DNA of 64,000 nt from Halobacterium rubrum (GCF_021729015.1 NZ_JAJQQZ010000005.1:62001-126000); one strand, 5' to 3'. Positions 1-7,920 are shown, numbered from the stretch's first letter. The notes: a model not told the origin generated them from the letters alone. Made by a program: numbers and translations.

Positions 1-247
1 CCCAGACCCGATACTCGCGCGGAAACACGCGGCGCGACTGCGGGAGCGGAGTCACCAGGAGAACGTCGAGGCGTTGTTCGATGACCTGACGCGGGACGGG
101 GCGGAGGTCTCGGAGGCTCTCGTCGAGCTTGCTCGGAAGAAGGTGAAGTCCGCGCTATCGGGGTGCGGGATGCCGCGTATCAACGTGCAGCGGGACGCAG
201 TCCAGTATTACCGGGAGAACCCGGAGGCTCTGGCAGTAGAGGAGTAA
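1..247 (+). CDS. C-terminal end of an unrecognised protein (partial)
   Basis: An open frame enters from the left edge in frame 2 and ends at TAA 245-247, leaving 81 residues. The visible part is helical and strongly charged, with a basic stretch (ELARKKVKSAL) near the middle and an acidic end (AVEEE). No start, domain or catalytic motif is visible. It runs in the same direction as the following operons, and the next promoter cassette begins 200 bases downstream. I do not recognise it. Confidence 0.55.
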   Translation, partial: PDPILARKHAARLRERSHQENVEALFDDLTRDGAEVSEALVELARKKVKSALSGCGMPRINVQRDAVQYYRENPEALAVEE

Positions 248-447
248 GGCGAGCTCGCGGCTGACTGGACGGTGGCTTTTTGCTGGCAGCCTCTGTAGTG
301 ACGGGTGACCGGTCGTTCGGGGGCAGCAATGATCCCTCCTTGCAGGGTGCTGAGTGCCCCAGGAATGACCGAGCCGGGTACTGCCGATTCTCCCGTCGTT
401 TGGTGGTGATAGTCGCGCGCTCGCTAGTCACTCCCGTTCCTATACAC

Positions 448-491
448 CCGGCGCGCCTGTATGCAAAAGCCTTAAGTCAATCCGGTCCCTT
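448..491 (+). promoter_or_regulatory. promoter cassette 1
   Basis: Contains all four boxes: CCGGCG at 448, TATGCAAAA at 460, CTTAAGT at 471 and GGTCCCTT at 484. The A/T box with the preceding CAAAAG looks like a haloarchaeal TATA box with BRE. The ATG follows at 510. Confidence 0.85.
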
Positions 492-509
492 GTATCGAGT
501 AGACGCACG

Positions 510-1448
510 ATGGCACACCCCAAGACCACCACCGTCGACAGCGACAACCTGCTCACCCCCAACGGCGAAACGCACCTCAACGACGTGACACCGGAGGCCT
601 GGGCGGTCGAGGAGTACGAACCGAACAACCAATCGAAGAGTCTCAGCGCGACCCTCCTACGCGACGATGGCGCGACCATCACTATCGGTTCCCTCGCCGT
701 CGCTGCCGACCGTCTGGAAGGGCACAGCGGCCAGAACACAGTCATCGTCCACCGAGTTGAGTATATGGGCCCCCAGACCGGCACCTCCGAGCTCGCAGGG
801 GCCGAAGACGGCTACGACGTGGAGCAGGCCGCTCAGGCAGCAATCGAACATGCGAAGGACCACGCAGAGACGGCGCTCTGTGATGACGAGGACCTCCGGC
901 GGCGGTTCTACCTCCTTCTGGGGGACCGCTTTGGTGAGACCATCGAACAGCAGCAGCGGAGCTTTGAGCAGGGCGGCCACGACCTCGGCCCTGTTGGGGC
1001 GCTCTACGAAACCGATGACCTCCCCGTGGAATCCGACGCGGACCTCTATGACGCGGCACGCCGCCTGGGGTCGAACGCCATGACTGTCCTGAACGACGAC
1101 CCGTGGAACTACGAGTTCCTGACGACGGAACGCGGAACGACGGTCGGGCTCAAGGACACATTCAACGACGAAGTGGTCGGCCGAACGGCCGATGCCACGG
1201 TCAACCAGTTCATTGACGCCGGTCTCTGCCACGAGAATGCGTTTACGCAGGTCGTGCTGGCGCAACTCGGCGAGCGGTACGGCGACCGGTTCGTGGAGAA
1301 GGCCGAGGAACTGGAGGACCAGCGCGGGTGGTTCGTCATTGCCGTGGCCCGGAACCACGGGGTCGAGAACAACGTCGAACGGAATCGCGTGGGTACGGTG
1401 GTAGAGGCGGTGGCCGAGGAGGTGTTCTCGGAGCTTCAGGCAGAGTAA
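510..1448 (+). CDS. acidic hypothetical protein, 312 aa
   Basis: The ATG is the one carried by promoter cassette 1, giving the N-terminus MAHPKTTTVDSD. The first 60 residues are polar and probably flexible. Residues 100-312 look mainly helical and very acidic, ending in a helix rich in E and A (VVEAVAEEVFSELQAE). There is no signal peptide, membrane segment, metal motif or ATPase motif. It is the only gene in its transcription unit, as a new cassette starts 16 bases after its stop. Function is unknown. Confidence 0.8.
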   Translation: MAHPKTTTVDSDNLLTPNGETHLNDVTPEAWAVEEYEPNNQSKSLSATLLRDDGATITIGSLAVAADRLEGHSGQNTVIVHRVEYMGPQTGTSELAGAEDGYDVEQAAQAAIEHAKDHAETALCDDEDLRRRFYLLLGDRFGETIEQQQRSFEQGGHDLGPVGALYETDDLPVESDADLYDAARRLGSNAMTVLNDDPWNYEFLTTERGTTVGLKDTFNDEVVGRTADATVNQFIDAGLCHENAFTQVVLAQLGERYGDRFVEKAEELEDQRGWFVIAVARNHGVENNVERNRVGTVVEAVAEEVFSELQAE

Positions 1449-1463
1449 CACCACCCAATCTTT

Positions 1464-1507
1464 CCGGCGTTCTCGTATGCAAAACTGTTAAGTGAACGGG
1501 GTCCTTT
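1464..1507 (+). promoter_or_regulatory. promoter cassette 2
   Basis: Boxes CCGGCG, TATGCAAAA, GTTAAGT and GGTCCTTT sit at the standard spacing. The start codon at 1523 lies in the variant start box CCGATGCCAACC, which is shared with cassette 3. Confidence 0.85.
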
Positions 1508-1522
1508 GTCTCAGGTAGGCCG

Positions 1523-2263
1523 ATGCCAACCGATACCGACCACACCAACCCGGACCCCACGACCATCGAAGACGGCGACCCCATCGAAGTCCGGTACGCG
1601 AGCGTATACGGCAAAAACGAGCAAATTCTCACCGGGACCGTCGACCACGTCGACCCACTCGAAAGCCGTGGGGAGACCGCCTCCGTGACGGTCTACGTCC
1701 GCCCCGACGACGAAGACGTCGACGAGGCCACCAACCGCGTCGAGTTCGACAACATGAGCGGCGGCTGGAAAGGGTACTCTGTCGAGACTCGCCACAACGG
1801 CGGCTGGAACCGAATCAGCCGCGTCCTTGCCATCAAGGGCTGGAGTGTTTCCCCGAAGAATGGGAGCGACGACGACGGCGAGCAGGGCAGCCAGGAGACG
1901 GCACACGAGCGGCCGAACGACGAGACGGAGGTGGCGACGGACGGAGGAACTACGGGCGTTGCGGAGGAGGCCAGCGGCATCACTGAGGCGATGATCCCAG
2001 ACGACGACCACGACGGCGAGACACAGACCACGGCAATTCAACTGACGCGCCGGTATCGGCGCGGCGTGACCGTGAGCGTTGAGGGCCCGACCCCGATTTC
2101 TGCGGCGGACCTTGAGCGGATTGCGGAACAGGTCACGGATGCCGTCGACGTCAGCGCCGCGCCGGACCTCGCGAACGGGGAACGGGTGGCGAGCGCCACT
2201 GTCGGGACTGTCGAGTATCTGGCTTCTGGCGAGCTCGTCGACGTCGAGGTGGAGGACGCGTGA
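1523..2263 (+). CDS. hypothetical protein with N-terminal beta domain, 246 aa
   Basis: It starts at the ATG of cassette 2 (MPTDTDHTNPD). Residues 15-110 look like a small all-beta domain (DPIEVRYASVY, ASVTVYVRP, ISRVLAIKGW) whose opening resembles that of the proteins at 8143 and 32043. A polar, acidic linker covers residues 110-175. A second small domain with alternating strands and one helix covers 175-246. Its stop overlaps the GTG of the next gene (GTGA), so the two are translationally coupled. No known family recognised. Confidence 0.8.
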   Translation: MPTDTDHTNPDPTTIEDGDPIEVRYASVYGKNEQILTGTVDHVDPLESRGETASVTVYVRPDDEDVDEATNRVEFDNMSGGWKGYSVETRHNGGWNRISRVLAIKGWSVSPKNGSDDDGEQGSQETAHERPNDETEVATDGGTTGVAEEASGITEAMIPDDDHDGETQTTAIQLTRRYRRGVTVSVEGPTPISAADLERIAEQVTDAVDVSAAPDLANGERVASATVGTVEYLASGELVDVEVEDA

Positions 2264-2553
2264 CCGACCAGGACACCGCAGCCGCGGCCGGGACGACGCG
2301 GGCGGCCAGCGATGGGGAGACGCGGTCCGGCAGCCGAGGGCCGGCGCTCCATCAGCCCCAGGGTCTGTCGGTCGGGATGGAACTGGAGTACCGTGGCGAC
2401 CCGGAGAAGGTGGACCACACGGAGATGGCGATAGTCGGGATGGCGGTCGAGGACGACACGGTCGTTCTCTCCTTCCCCGGGGACGACCAGGACACGCCGG
2501 CCCCGATGGGGAGGTTCTGGTCGCTCTTCCCGAACTGGGAAGTCGTGGAGTAG
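2260..2553 (+). CDS. hypothetical protein, 97 aa, coupled
   Basis: The GTG start overlaps the previous stop by four bases, an arrangement used many times in this element. The first 30 residues are polar and repetitive in T, A and R. Residues 32-97 look like a compact beta domain (LSVGMELEYRGD, MAIVGMAVEDDTVVLSFPG, WSLFPNWEVVE). It probably works with the upstream 246-aa protein. No family recognised. The next cassette begins 54 bases after the stop. Confidence 0.7.
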   Translation: MTDQDTAAAAGTTRAASDGETRSGSRGPALHQPQGLSVGMELEYRGDPEKVDHTEMAIVGMAVEDDTVVLSFPGDDQDTPAPMGRFWSLFPNWEVVE

Positions 2554-2607
2554 CGAGCCCGCCGGGTTCTGGGTTCGTCGCGACGGCCGAACCTCTCCCC
2601 TAACTAA

Positions 2608-2651
2608 CCGGCGTGTTCGTGTGCAAAACTGTTAAGTGGGTGGGGTCCCTT
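2608..2651 (+). promoter_or_regulatory. promoter cassette 3
   Basis: CCGGCG at 2608, GTGCAAAAC, GTTAAGT and GGTCCCTT at 2644 lie in the fixed spacing. The following start box, CCGATGCC at 2665, is the same variant as in cassette 2 and opens a short leader ORF rather than the main gene. Confidence 0.85.
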
Positions 2652-2666
2652 GTATCAAGTAGACCG

Positions 2667-2774
2667 ATGCCAACCGATACCGACCGACCACACCCGAACA
2701 CCACGACCACCCCAGCGAACGGCGCGGACGCTCCCAACGCGGTCGAGACGGAGGGGGGCAGCAATGCTCAGTAA
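2667..2774 (+). CDS. cassette leader ORF, 35 aa
   Basis: The cassette ATG at 2667 opens a 35-codon frame rich in T, P, N and A (MPTDTDRPHPNTTTT...). It stops at TAA 2772-2774, inside the start of the main gene at 2764. The first six residues match those of the protein at 1523, so this is the cassette's own coding start followed by a stop. It may act in translational coupling or be a relic of an older gene. It is one of seven such leaders in the window. Confidence 0.5.
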   Translation: MPTDTDRPHPNTTTTPANGADAPNAVETEGGSNAQ

Positions 2775-3081
2775 CGACCCGGGGAATAGCCCTGACCCGC
2801 GGGAGGAAGGCCAAAGGGAGTTGGTTCCCGTCCTGAAAGAATACGGGTTCAGTCCCGCAGGGCCTACCAACTGGGCACTACGAGACACCGTCGCCGTCAG
2901 TGTCCATTCCGACATGGTGGGGGGTAGTGTCCACACTGTCGAGGTCTACGCCGCAACCGAGGACGGACTGGTAGACCCTTCCAATCTGCTCGGATTTGCA
3001 CAGAACAGCTCCCACGACCAGGCCATTCGTGACGCGCTCGATGAAGCCGGCGTCGAACCGGTGGACGGTGACCAGTCGTGA
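2764..3081 (+). CDS. hypothetical protein, 105 aa
   Basis: I place the start at ATG 2764, which overlaps the leader stop, because an upstream TTG-initiated extension would read through the cassette itself. Residues 15-90 look like an alpha/beta domain: a helix (GQRELVPVLKEYGF), then strands (TVAVSVHSDM, VHTVEVYAA) and a closing helix (DQAIRDALDEAG). It is the first of a chain of six overlapping or abutting genes that runs to about 4529. No family recognised. Confidence 0.7.
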   Translation: MLSNDPGNSPDPREEGQRELVPVLKEYGFSPAGPTNWALRDTVAVSVHSDMVGGSVHTVEVYAATEDGLVDPSNLLGFAQNSSHDQAIRDALDEAGVEPVDGDQS

Positions 3082-3572
3082 CTGACGCAGACGCCGACAG
3101 GCCGGAGTTGACCGGCGCAGCAGCGGAAGTCTACGACCTCATCGCGCACAAGGAGCCAGTTCACAGCGACACGATCTTCGAGGAAATCCCGTCGTACCCC
3201 CGGGACGAGATGTCCCGGAGTCTCGAGGACCTGAAGCGGGACGGTCTGGTCGAGGAGGTCGAGGAGCCGATTCCGGAACTCGATGGCGCCACGCGGACGC
3301 TCGTCGCCACCGAGGGCTACGAACCGCAGTTCGACGAGGAGACGGGGGACAGTGCCGAGGCCGAACAGTCACCCGAGCAGGAAGACGACGAGGTAGTCCA
3401 CCAGGCCGAGGTCACTGACCAGTCGCTAGCTGTGGTTCGGAGAGCCCTCCGTAACCAGCAGCACAAGGCTGCGACCAGCGAGGAGTACGATGCGCTCGAG
3501 ACCGCGTTGGAGGAGCTCCCCGAGGAGACGCTGGCGAGCTCGGAGGAGTTCGCGAAGGGGGTGCTACCCTAA
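3078..3572 (+). CDS. winged-helix-like DNA-binding protein, 164 aa
   Basis: GTG start, overlapping the previous stop (GTGA). Residues 10-60 have a winged-helix pattern: a helix (AAEVYDLIAHKE), a second (HSDTIFEEIP), a recognition-type helix (RDEMSRSLEDLKRDGLVEEVEE) and a wing. This resembles haloarchaeal HTH regulators with the phrase LKRDGLVE. The rest is acidic, with a helical C-terminus. It is likely a transcription regulator, perhaps of its own operon, but no effector is apparent. The family assignment is inferred. Confidence 0.65.
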   Translation: MTDADADRPELTGAAAEVYDLIAHKEPVHSDTIFEEIPSYPRDEMSRSLEDLKRDGLVEEVEEPIPELDGATRTLVATEGYEPQFDEETGDSAEAEQSPEQEDDEVVHQAEVTDQSLAVVRRALRNQQHKAATSEEYDALETALEELPEETLASSEEFAKGVLP

Positions 3573-3763
3573 TGGCGAGCGAGCAGTCCACGGCAGGTAC
3601 GAATGTTGGCGACAGTGAAGAGAAGCACTGCCCGGACTGCGGTTCGGAAAACATCCGCCACGAACGCGAGCACGGCGACACCATCTGCATCGACTGTGGA
3701 TGGTTCACAGAGCAAGGAGGTCCGAACGAGGCTGTGGACTGGGGTGAGATTCATGCGGAGTGA
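3572..3763 (+). CDS. small zinc-ribbon protein, 63 aa
   Basis: ATG overlaps the preceding stop (TAATG). Residues 15-45 form a zinc ribbon, CPDC...CIDC with GSENIRHEREHGD between the knuckles, similar to the ribbon at the front of TFIIB-type factors but without cyclin repeats. Four cysteines are present and well spaced. The C-terminus is short and acidic. Such mini-ribbons are common in haloarchaeal elements, and the partner is unknown. The next gene starts inside its last codons. Confidence 0.7.
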   Translation: MASEQSTAGTNVGDSEEKHCPDCGSENIRHEREHGDTICIDCGWFTEQGGPNEAVDWGEIHAE

Positions 3764-4028
3764 GGCAGTGGACAACGAGGAGTCGCTGGAGGGAAAGGGA
3801 GTGGGCCGTGCAATCCATCGGTTCCGCCGATGGTTGGGCTACAAGATTCTGCCCGGTACGGACGCCGAACACGCCGCCCAAGCCCGGTTCATGGCACAGG
3901 GAGAACTCGAGCGTGCGTACAGGGAGATCGACGAGCCGGCGTTCGGAGAGGCGTACCGGGCTCTTAGCCGGTACGTCCCTGTCCCGCCGCACTGGGAGCG
4001 GGAGAACGACGAGGTGAGCGACGCGTGA
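3753..4028 (+). CDS. hypothetical protein, 91 aa
   Basis: I use ATG 3753 (MRSEAVDNEES), which overlaps the previous gene by 11 bases; an upstream start in the same frame would overlap it almost fully. Residues 15-40 are basic with aromatic residues (AIHRFRRWLGYKILPG) and may be an amphipathic helix. The remainder looks helical (ARFMAQGELERAYREIDE, FGEAYRALSRYV). It precedes a hydrophobic protein, so a membrane-peripheral role is possible. No family recognised. Confidence 0.6.
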   Translation: MRSEAVDNEESLEGKGVGRAIHRFRRWLGYKILPGTDAEHAAQARFMAQGELERAYREIDEPAFGEAYRALSRYVPVPPHWERENDEVSDA

Positions 4029-4246
4029 GGATTCTCCCAGGCTCTTCGCTTCGAGACGAGGCTAGAGAACGGTTTGCCCTGACTACGCGAGTCCGGTTCC
4101 GGCTGGCGAGCGCGGTCATGGCGGTCGCGTACTGGGTCACGCCGCCCGGACATACGGAGGTCACTCAGCAGCACGAGGCGCGACGAATCGCGGAACGTCA
4201 CGGACTGACCGTCGAGGAGGGCGGGGAGGTCTACGACCGTGAGTGA
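4025..4246 (+). CDS. small protein with possible membrane helix, 73 aa
   Basis: GTG start overlapping the preceding stop (GTGA). Residues 24-40 (FRLASAVMAVAYWVTPPG) are the only hydrophobic segment and could be a short membrane or amphipathic helix. The C-terminal half is polar and helical (HEARRIAERHGLTVEEGGE). It continues the overlapping gene chain that began at 2764. No family recognised. Confidence 0.55.
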   Translation: MRILPGSSLRDEARERFALTTRVRFRLASAVMAVAYWVTPPGHTEVTQQHEARRIAERHGLTVEEGGEVYDRE

Positions 4247-4529
4247 CGACGTCGATGGTGGCTGCGGCTGGAGCGAGCTCGAGTCTGCGGTTCGCGGTCC
4301 GCGTCCCGACATGTTTCCGCACGTCGACGCCGATTGTATCGGTCAGTTCCAGTGGGATGATGCCGAGGAGCAGCGTGTCATAGAAACGTTAGCAGGGTTG
4401 CCGGCTGTCAGCACAGATGGATGGGAAGGACTATCGATTCCTCAGGACAACGGTATTCCGAACTCCAAGAAAAGAGCGACCAATGCTAAGACGATACCGA
4501 CTAGTCCCGCGATACGGGCTATCGTTTGA
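4239..4529 (+). CDS. hypothetical protein, 96 aa, end of chain
   Basis: GTG start inside the end of the previous gene. Residues 1-65 have normal codon use and acidic character. The last 30 residues (NSKKRATNAKTIPTSPAIRAIV) are basic and fall in sequence that turns abruptly AT-richer. The C-terminus therefore looks like a former frame that continues into foreign sequence, possibly a truncation at a recombination joint near 4440. Function unknown. Confidence 0.45.
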   Translation: MSDDVDGGCGWSELESAVRGPRPDMFPHVDADCIGQFQWDDAEEQRVIETLAGLPAVSTDGWEGLSIPQDNGIPNSKKRATNAKTIPTSPAIRAIV

Positions 4530-4676
4530 CGTTCCATGACAACGTCCTATATTCTTATCTGATAGTAAAACCACGAGTACTGTTTCAGAGCCGGAAACTC
4601 CCGACGTATGTGGCTCGTTCTATGACACGCTGGGCTCCAATAGATTATTCACCCATGAACTGCGCAATTCCCGTGT

Positions 4677-4898
4677 ATGCCCTCCATTGCCGGCCTGATA
4701 CGCAACTTGAGCAGAGATGATATCGTGAGTATCGTAGTTATTGGCATAACTGTCGCGGTGTTCGCCTGGTATCAAACCAACATGACCGGGATACAACGAA
4801 TGACCAACGCTGTTATCGCTCTACTCGTAAGTGTTGGCTGTGCGACGGCTGTGACCGTAGTTCTGAAGAAACTGAATCCCATCTGGTATTCCTCGTGA
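4677..4898 (+). CDS. two-helix membrane protein, 73 aa
   Basis: ATG 4677, then two hydrophobic helices at residues 16-33 (IVSIVVIGITVAVFAWY) and 42-62 (NAVIALLVSVGCATAVTVVL), with a short positive tail. It lies in an AT-richer patch (4450-4930) unlike its surroundings, which suggests separate acquisition. No cassette precedes it; the nearest TATA-like sequence is around 4560 or 4645. Its TGA overlaps a GTG start of the next gene. Role unknown; small two-helix proteins can be toxins, holin-like or simply membrane anchors. Confidence 0.6.
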   Translation: MPSIAGLIRNLSRDDIVSIVVIGITVAVFAWYQTNMTGIQRMTNAVIALLVSVGCATAVTVVLKKLNPIWYSS

Positions 4899-5338
4899 CG
4901 GTATACAATCAACAACCCAAATTGCTTGAGACTGATTCTATGACACGCTTGAGGAGTGCTACATCTGCATCGTCTGCAGGGACCGGAGGCGATTCTATGA
5001 GTGGTGAGCAGGTCGAGGAGGCGAGCAGTACGAACAGCCAGGTCTCGGTGATCGAGGAGCCCCCCATCCCGACCTCGGTCGAGCGCGCGGCGGAGTTCCA
5101 GGCCGACCACCCGTCGTTCGACGAGCTCGATGAGCCGCTCCACCCTGACAAACTGTACGAGCGGTACGTCGAGGTCCTGGTGTCGACGCACGAGTGGCGG
5201 GTGTACGAGGTTCGGATTCACGGCTTCGAGAACGAGGTCTACATTTGGAATCATCAGGCGGGCCACGGAATCCGATTCACCGATTGCGACGGGTCGTTCC
5301 AGTCGTTCGTGCAGGCGATGGCGCTGCTTGAGGAGTAG
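4895..5338 (+). CDS. hypothetical protein, 147 aa (start uncertain)
   Basis: The GTG at 4895 gives a four-base overlap with the upstream stop. ATG 4940 and ATG 4997 (MSGEQVEEASS) are alternatives, and the last fits the codon bias better because the first 34 codons are atypical. Residues 60-147 form the conserved-looking part, a mixed alpha/beta domain (RYVEVLVSTHEWRVYEVRIH, NEVYIWNHQAGHGIRF) with a terminal helix (FVQAMALLEE). No family recognised. Confidence 0.6.
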   Translation: MTVYNQQPKLLETDSMTRLRSATSASSAGTGGDSMSGEQVEEASSTNSQVSVIEEPPIPTSVERAAEFQADHPSFDELDEPLHPDKLYERYVEVLVSTHEWRVYEVRIHGFENEVYIWNHQAGHGIRFTDCDGSFQSFVQAMALLEE

Positions 5339-5414
5339 CGGCCCGAGGGAACAGCCAGGGTGAGGCAGCATTTTCTTCGGTGGTTGGACGTCGCCGACCG
5401 CCGTCGCTATACTC

Positions 5415-5458
5415 CCGGCATTTTGGTATGCAAAAGTATTAAGTAAACTCGGTCCCTT
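5415..5458 (+). promoter_or_regulatory. promoter cassette 4
   Basis: CCGGCA at 5415, TATGCAAAAG, ATTAAGT and GGTCCCTT at 5451. The start codon follows at 5475 in a start box (CAATGACC) that has lost the usual GGCAC. Confidence 0.8.
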
Positions 5459-5474
5459 ACGTTGAGATAGACCA

Positions 5475-6353
5475 ATGACCGATGCCACCAACGCGAACGA
5501 CGGCGCTCGCGAACACGAACTCCCGAACGGCGACCTGGCAGTCGCCCACCTCTGGGTGGGGGCCACGAAGGCGACGACCGTCGACGCCGAGGACCGCCCG
5601 CTCTACGAACTCCTCTGCGACATCATCCCCACGGACGAGGTCCCCGACCTGATGCCGGCGCACATCGCGCGAACCTGCGACGACCTCGTCGACGCCCGCG
5701 ACACCCTCGGCGACGTCACCCGCGGCAGCGTGGACCTCGACGGCGGCTGCTACGGTATGGGCTACTGCCGGACGGCGAAAGCGGCCATCGTCGAGCACCG
5801 CGACCGCGACCCGCTGACGCTGGTGGCCGTTGGGTGCTCGTCCTCGAAACACCACGTCGACGACCCGGTCCCCGCCGCCGACCTCTACAAGCACTCCTAC
5901 TGGTCGTGCAAGCGGGACTACGGCGAGACCATCGGCGACGAGTACCGGATTCTCTCCGCGAAGCACGACATCCTCCACCCGGAGCGGGAGATCGACTACT
6001 ACGACCGGAGCGTCGACGACCTGGAGGGCATCCCCGTTGACCGTTCGGGGCGGCTTCCTGACGGTCGAGAGGTTCAGACGCTCCTAGACGAGTGGGCGCT
6101 CCGCGTCTACAACGGCCTTCAGACGTGGATTCACGAAGCCGCCGGCGGTGTCGACGCGCAGGACGTGGAACTGGAGGTCCTCCTGGGTCGGAACTACCGG
6201 TCGCGGCTGGAGGACCGCGGCGTGTTCGATGCGCTGCGGGGCCCCGGCGGTGTCTCGGTGTCGTTCCCCTTCCAGGAAGTCGAGCAGGCCCAGGGTGGCA
6301 ACGGCAACCAGATGGGGTGGATGACTGACGAGGTGGACCGCGTCGAGGCGTAG
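5475..6353 (+). CDS. DUF6884-type protein, 292 aa
   Basis: Starts at the cassette ATG. Residues 113-260 match the DUF6884 pattern: a strand ending in VAVGCSSSKH (116-126), the phrase PAADLYKHSYW (133-143), then YRILSAKHDILHPE (157-170) and a later YDRS and helical segment. These phage and plasmid proteins often sit near nucleotide or base-modification genes, and a YaaA/ArcS-like fold has been suggested by their GCSxSK...LSAKHG pattern. The catalytic role is not established. The N-terminal 110 residues are a separate acidic helical region. Sole gene of its unit. Confidence 0.7.
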   Translation: MTDATNANDGAREHELPNGDLAVAHLWVGATKATTVDAEDRPLYELLCDIIPTDEVPDLMPAHIARTCDDLVDARDTLGDVTRGSVDLDGGCYGMGYCRTAKAAIVEHRDRDPLTLVAVGCSSSKHHVDDPVPAADLYKHSYWSCKRDYGETIGDEYRILSAKHDILHPEREIDYYDRSVDDLEGIPVDRSGRLPDGREVQTLLDEWALRVYNGLQTWIHEAAGGVDAQDVELEVLLGRNYRSRLEDRGVFDALRGPGGVSVSFPFQEVEQAQGGNGNQMGWMTDEVDRVEA

Positions 6354-6411
6354 CGCGCCCACCAGAGGTTTCGGACGGTCGAGGGGAGTCATGGTTCTAT
6401 TTCTGCCGGCG

Positions 6412-6464
6412 TGGTGATCGTGGCGAGCTCGTCGATCCTCGAGCACGGCCGCGCCCGTAGTGGG
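6412..6464 (+). repeat. conserved intergenic element, copy a
   Basis: GTGATCGTGGCGAGCTCGTC leads to CGCGCCCGTAGTGGG at 6450-6464. Shared with copies at 7996, 13422 and 21589. It lies after a gene and before cassette 5, outside any convincing ORF. Confidence 0.5.
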
Positions 6465-6510
6465 AGGGGTGGGCAGTCGCTGGGTGTTGCCTCCGCCCAC
6501 CCCCACAATA

Positions 6511-6554
6511 CCGGCGTTCCTGTATGCAAAACACTTAAGTCGATGTGGTCCCTT
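6511..6554 (+). promoter_or_regulatory. promoter cassette 5
   Basis: CCGGCG 6511, TATGCAAAAC, CTTAAGT and GGTCCCTT 6547. The start box ACGATGGCACC gives the ATG at 6569. Confidence 0.85.
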
Positions 6555-6568
6555 CGCCAAAACAGACG

Positions 6569-7069
6569 ATGGCACCAGAAAGCGAGACCCAAGACCGAAG
6601 CCCAACCGGAGCAGCGTCCCCCCAAGTCGGGGCGAGCGTCGACGAGCGCACGCACTACGCTCACGCTCGGTACGCTGCGGCCGACAACCAGGGCGTTGTC
6701 TTCTTCGACCCTCGAGACGGCCGCGAGAGATTCAACCTGGAGAGTTCCAGCGACCAGCTTGAACGGATGGACGACCGGGTGATGACGAGCGCCGCCATCA
6801 AGCCGTTTCGCCCGGCTGACTTTGGCGAGCCAGCCGACCGGTACGTGGTGAAGCTCAACTACGCCGAGCTCGAGCTGTTCCCAGTCGGCGACGAATGTAC
6901 TCCGCCGCAGGTGTGGCCGAAGTCGCTCGGTGAATCGGAGGTCGTCGACGGCCTGGAGGAAGCGCGCGAGTACCTCCGTGAGCATGTCGAGGGCTACGAG
7001 GAAGCGCCGCGGCGGGATGCAATCGCCGAACGGCGGAGTGACATCAGCGTCAGCTTCGAGGACTCATAG
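6569..7069 (+). CDS. hypothetical protein, 166 aa
   Basis: Starts at the cassette ATG, MAPESETQDRSP. The first 25 residues are the polar cassette-type N-terminus. Residues 28-130 contain strand-rich sequence (HAEARYAAADNQGVVFFDPRDG-like region, YVVKLNYAELELFPVG). The C-terminus is helical (GLEEAREYLREHVEGYEEAPRRDAIAERR). No metal or catalytic motif is apparent. The next gene follows after 54 bases without its own cassette and is probably cotranscribed. Confidence 0.75.
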   Translation: MAPESETQDRSPTGAASPQVGASVDERTHYAHARYAAADNQGVVFFDPRDGRERFNLESSSDQLERMDDRVMTSAAIKPFRPADFGEPADRYVVKLNYAELELFPVGDECTPPQVWPKSLGESEVVDGLEEAREYLREHVEGYEEAPRRDAIAERRSDISVSFEDS

Positions 7070-7123
7070 CGATGCCTACGGCCCAGATGGACTTCTCAGG
7101 CGGCAGCCAGCGAGGGAAGAACG

Positions 7124-7474
7124 GTGAGTGAGGCCGACGTGAACGGGCCGGCCGGGTTCGAGCCCGCACCAGAGGTCGACGCGCCGACGCCCGTTTCCGC
7201 CGAGGAGGAGTTGGCGAACTGCGCGGGGCCGGACGCGTCGATTCCCGACGTGCTGTTCCCAGAGGAGCACGTCGCGGAACTCGGGGACTATACGGTGGTT
7301 CGGGCGGGCGTGAAGTGCCCGAGTTGCGGCGGGTGTCTGTTCTACCATCCGAAGTCCATCCGACCGCGGAACACCGTGTCGTGTTTCCAGTGTCAGTGGG
7401 CGGGGTACTCGGTGGCTTGGTGGGAGGATACTCGGCTCTCATCCTACGGTGACGACGTCGACGGCGACGAGTAG
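7124..7474 (+). CDS. zinc-ribbon protein, 116 aa
   Basis: GTG start at 7124 (MSEADVNGPAG). The first 60 residues are acidic and proline-rich. Residues 64-95 are a zinc ribbon, CPSCGGC...CFQC, followed by an aromatic patch (WAGYSVAWWEDTR). The four ribbon cysteines are intact. Likely a nucleic-acid or protein adaptor; the partner is unknown. It follows the 166-aa protein with a 54-base gap and no separate cassette. Confidence 0.65.
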   Translation: MSEADVNGPAGFEPAPEVDAPTPVSAEEELANCAGPDASIPDVLFPEEHVAELGDYTVVRAGVKCPSCGGCLFYHPKSIRPRNTVSCFQCQWAGYSVAWWEDTRLSSYGDDVDGDE

Positions 7475-7511
7475 CCCGTCGAGGCCCGGGCACGCCCGCT
7501 ACTCCACAATT

Positions 7512-7555
7512 CCGGCGTTTCTGTATGCAACACGCTTAAGTCGGTGTGGCCCCTT
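7512..7555 (+). promoter_or_regulatory. promoter cassette 6
   Basis: CCGGCG 7512, TATGCAACA, CTTAAGT and GGCCCCTT 7548. ATG at 7570. The central box carries a one-base change (CAACAC for CAAAAG). Confidence 0.8.
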
Positions 7556-7569
7556 CCACCATACACACC

Positions 7570-7920
7570 ATGACGGATGCCAGTGAGACGGACGGGATTC
7601 TCGCGGAGACGTGGGTCGACGTCGAGAACGAGCACGGTACGCGGAACGCCGACCTTCGAGATGCCTGGGAGGGCGAAGGCTTCGAACTGGTATCCGGGGC
7701 CCCGGCGGTAGAGATCGAGAACGAGGAGCCTCTGGCGGCCGAGTTGTTCGTGATGTCTGTCACGCCCGAGTGGCTAGCTAGCGCCGATGGGAGTATGTCC
7801 TACTCGTCGACGCTCTTTCAGAGCTACGAGCGGCGGCTTCATAGGGCGCAGAAGGGCGAGGTGCTGCGGCAGCATCGGAGTGGACAGACCGCGACACTCC
7901 AGGCGTTCGCCGAGGGGTAA
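7570..7920 (+). CDS. hypothetical protein, 116 aa
   Basis: Cassette ATG, MTDASETDGIL. Residues 10-60 have two or three strands (ETWVDVENEHG, FELVSGAPAVEIE). Residues 60-116 are helical with aromatic residues (LFQSYERRLHRAQKGEVLRQHRSG). Acidic overall, with no motif. Single-gene unit followed by a 150-base spacer that holds a conserved intergenic element. No family recognised. Confidence 0.7.
   Translation: MTDASETDGILAETWVDVENEHGTRNADLRDAWEGEGFELVSGAPAVEIENEEPLAAELFVMSVTPEWLASADGSMSYSSTLFQSYERRLHRAQKGEVLRQHRSGQTATLQAFAEG

Noticed and set aside
4526-4720. 64-codon ORF in the AT-rich patch
   Set aside because: No domain, poor codon bias, overlaps a better-supported membrane protein gene.
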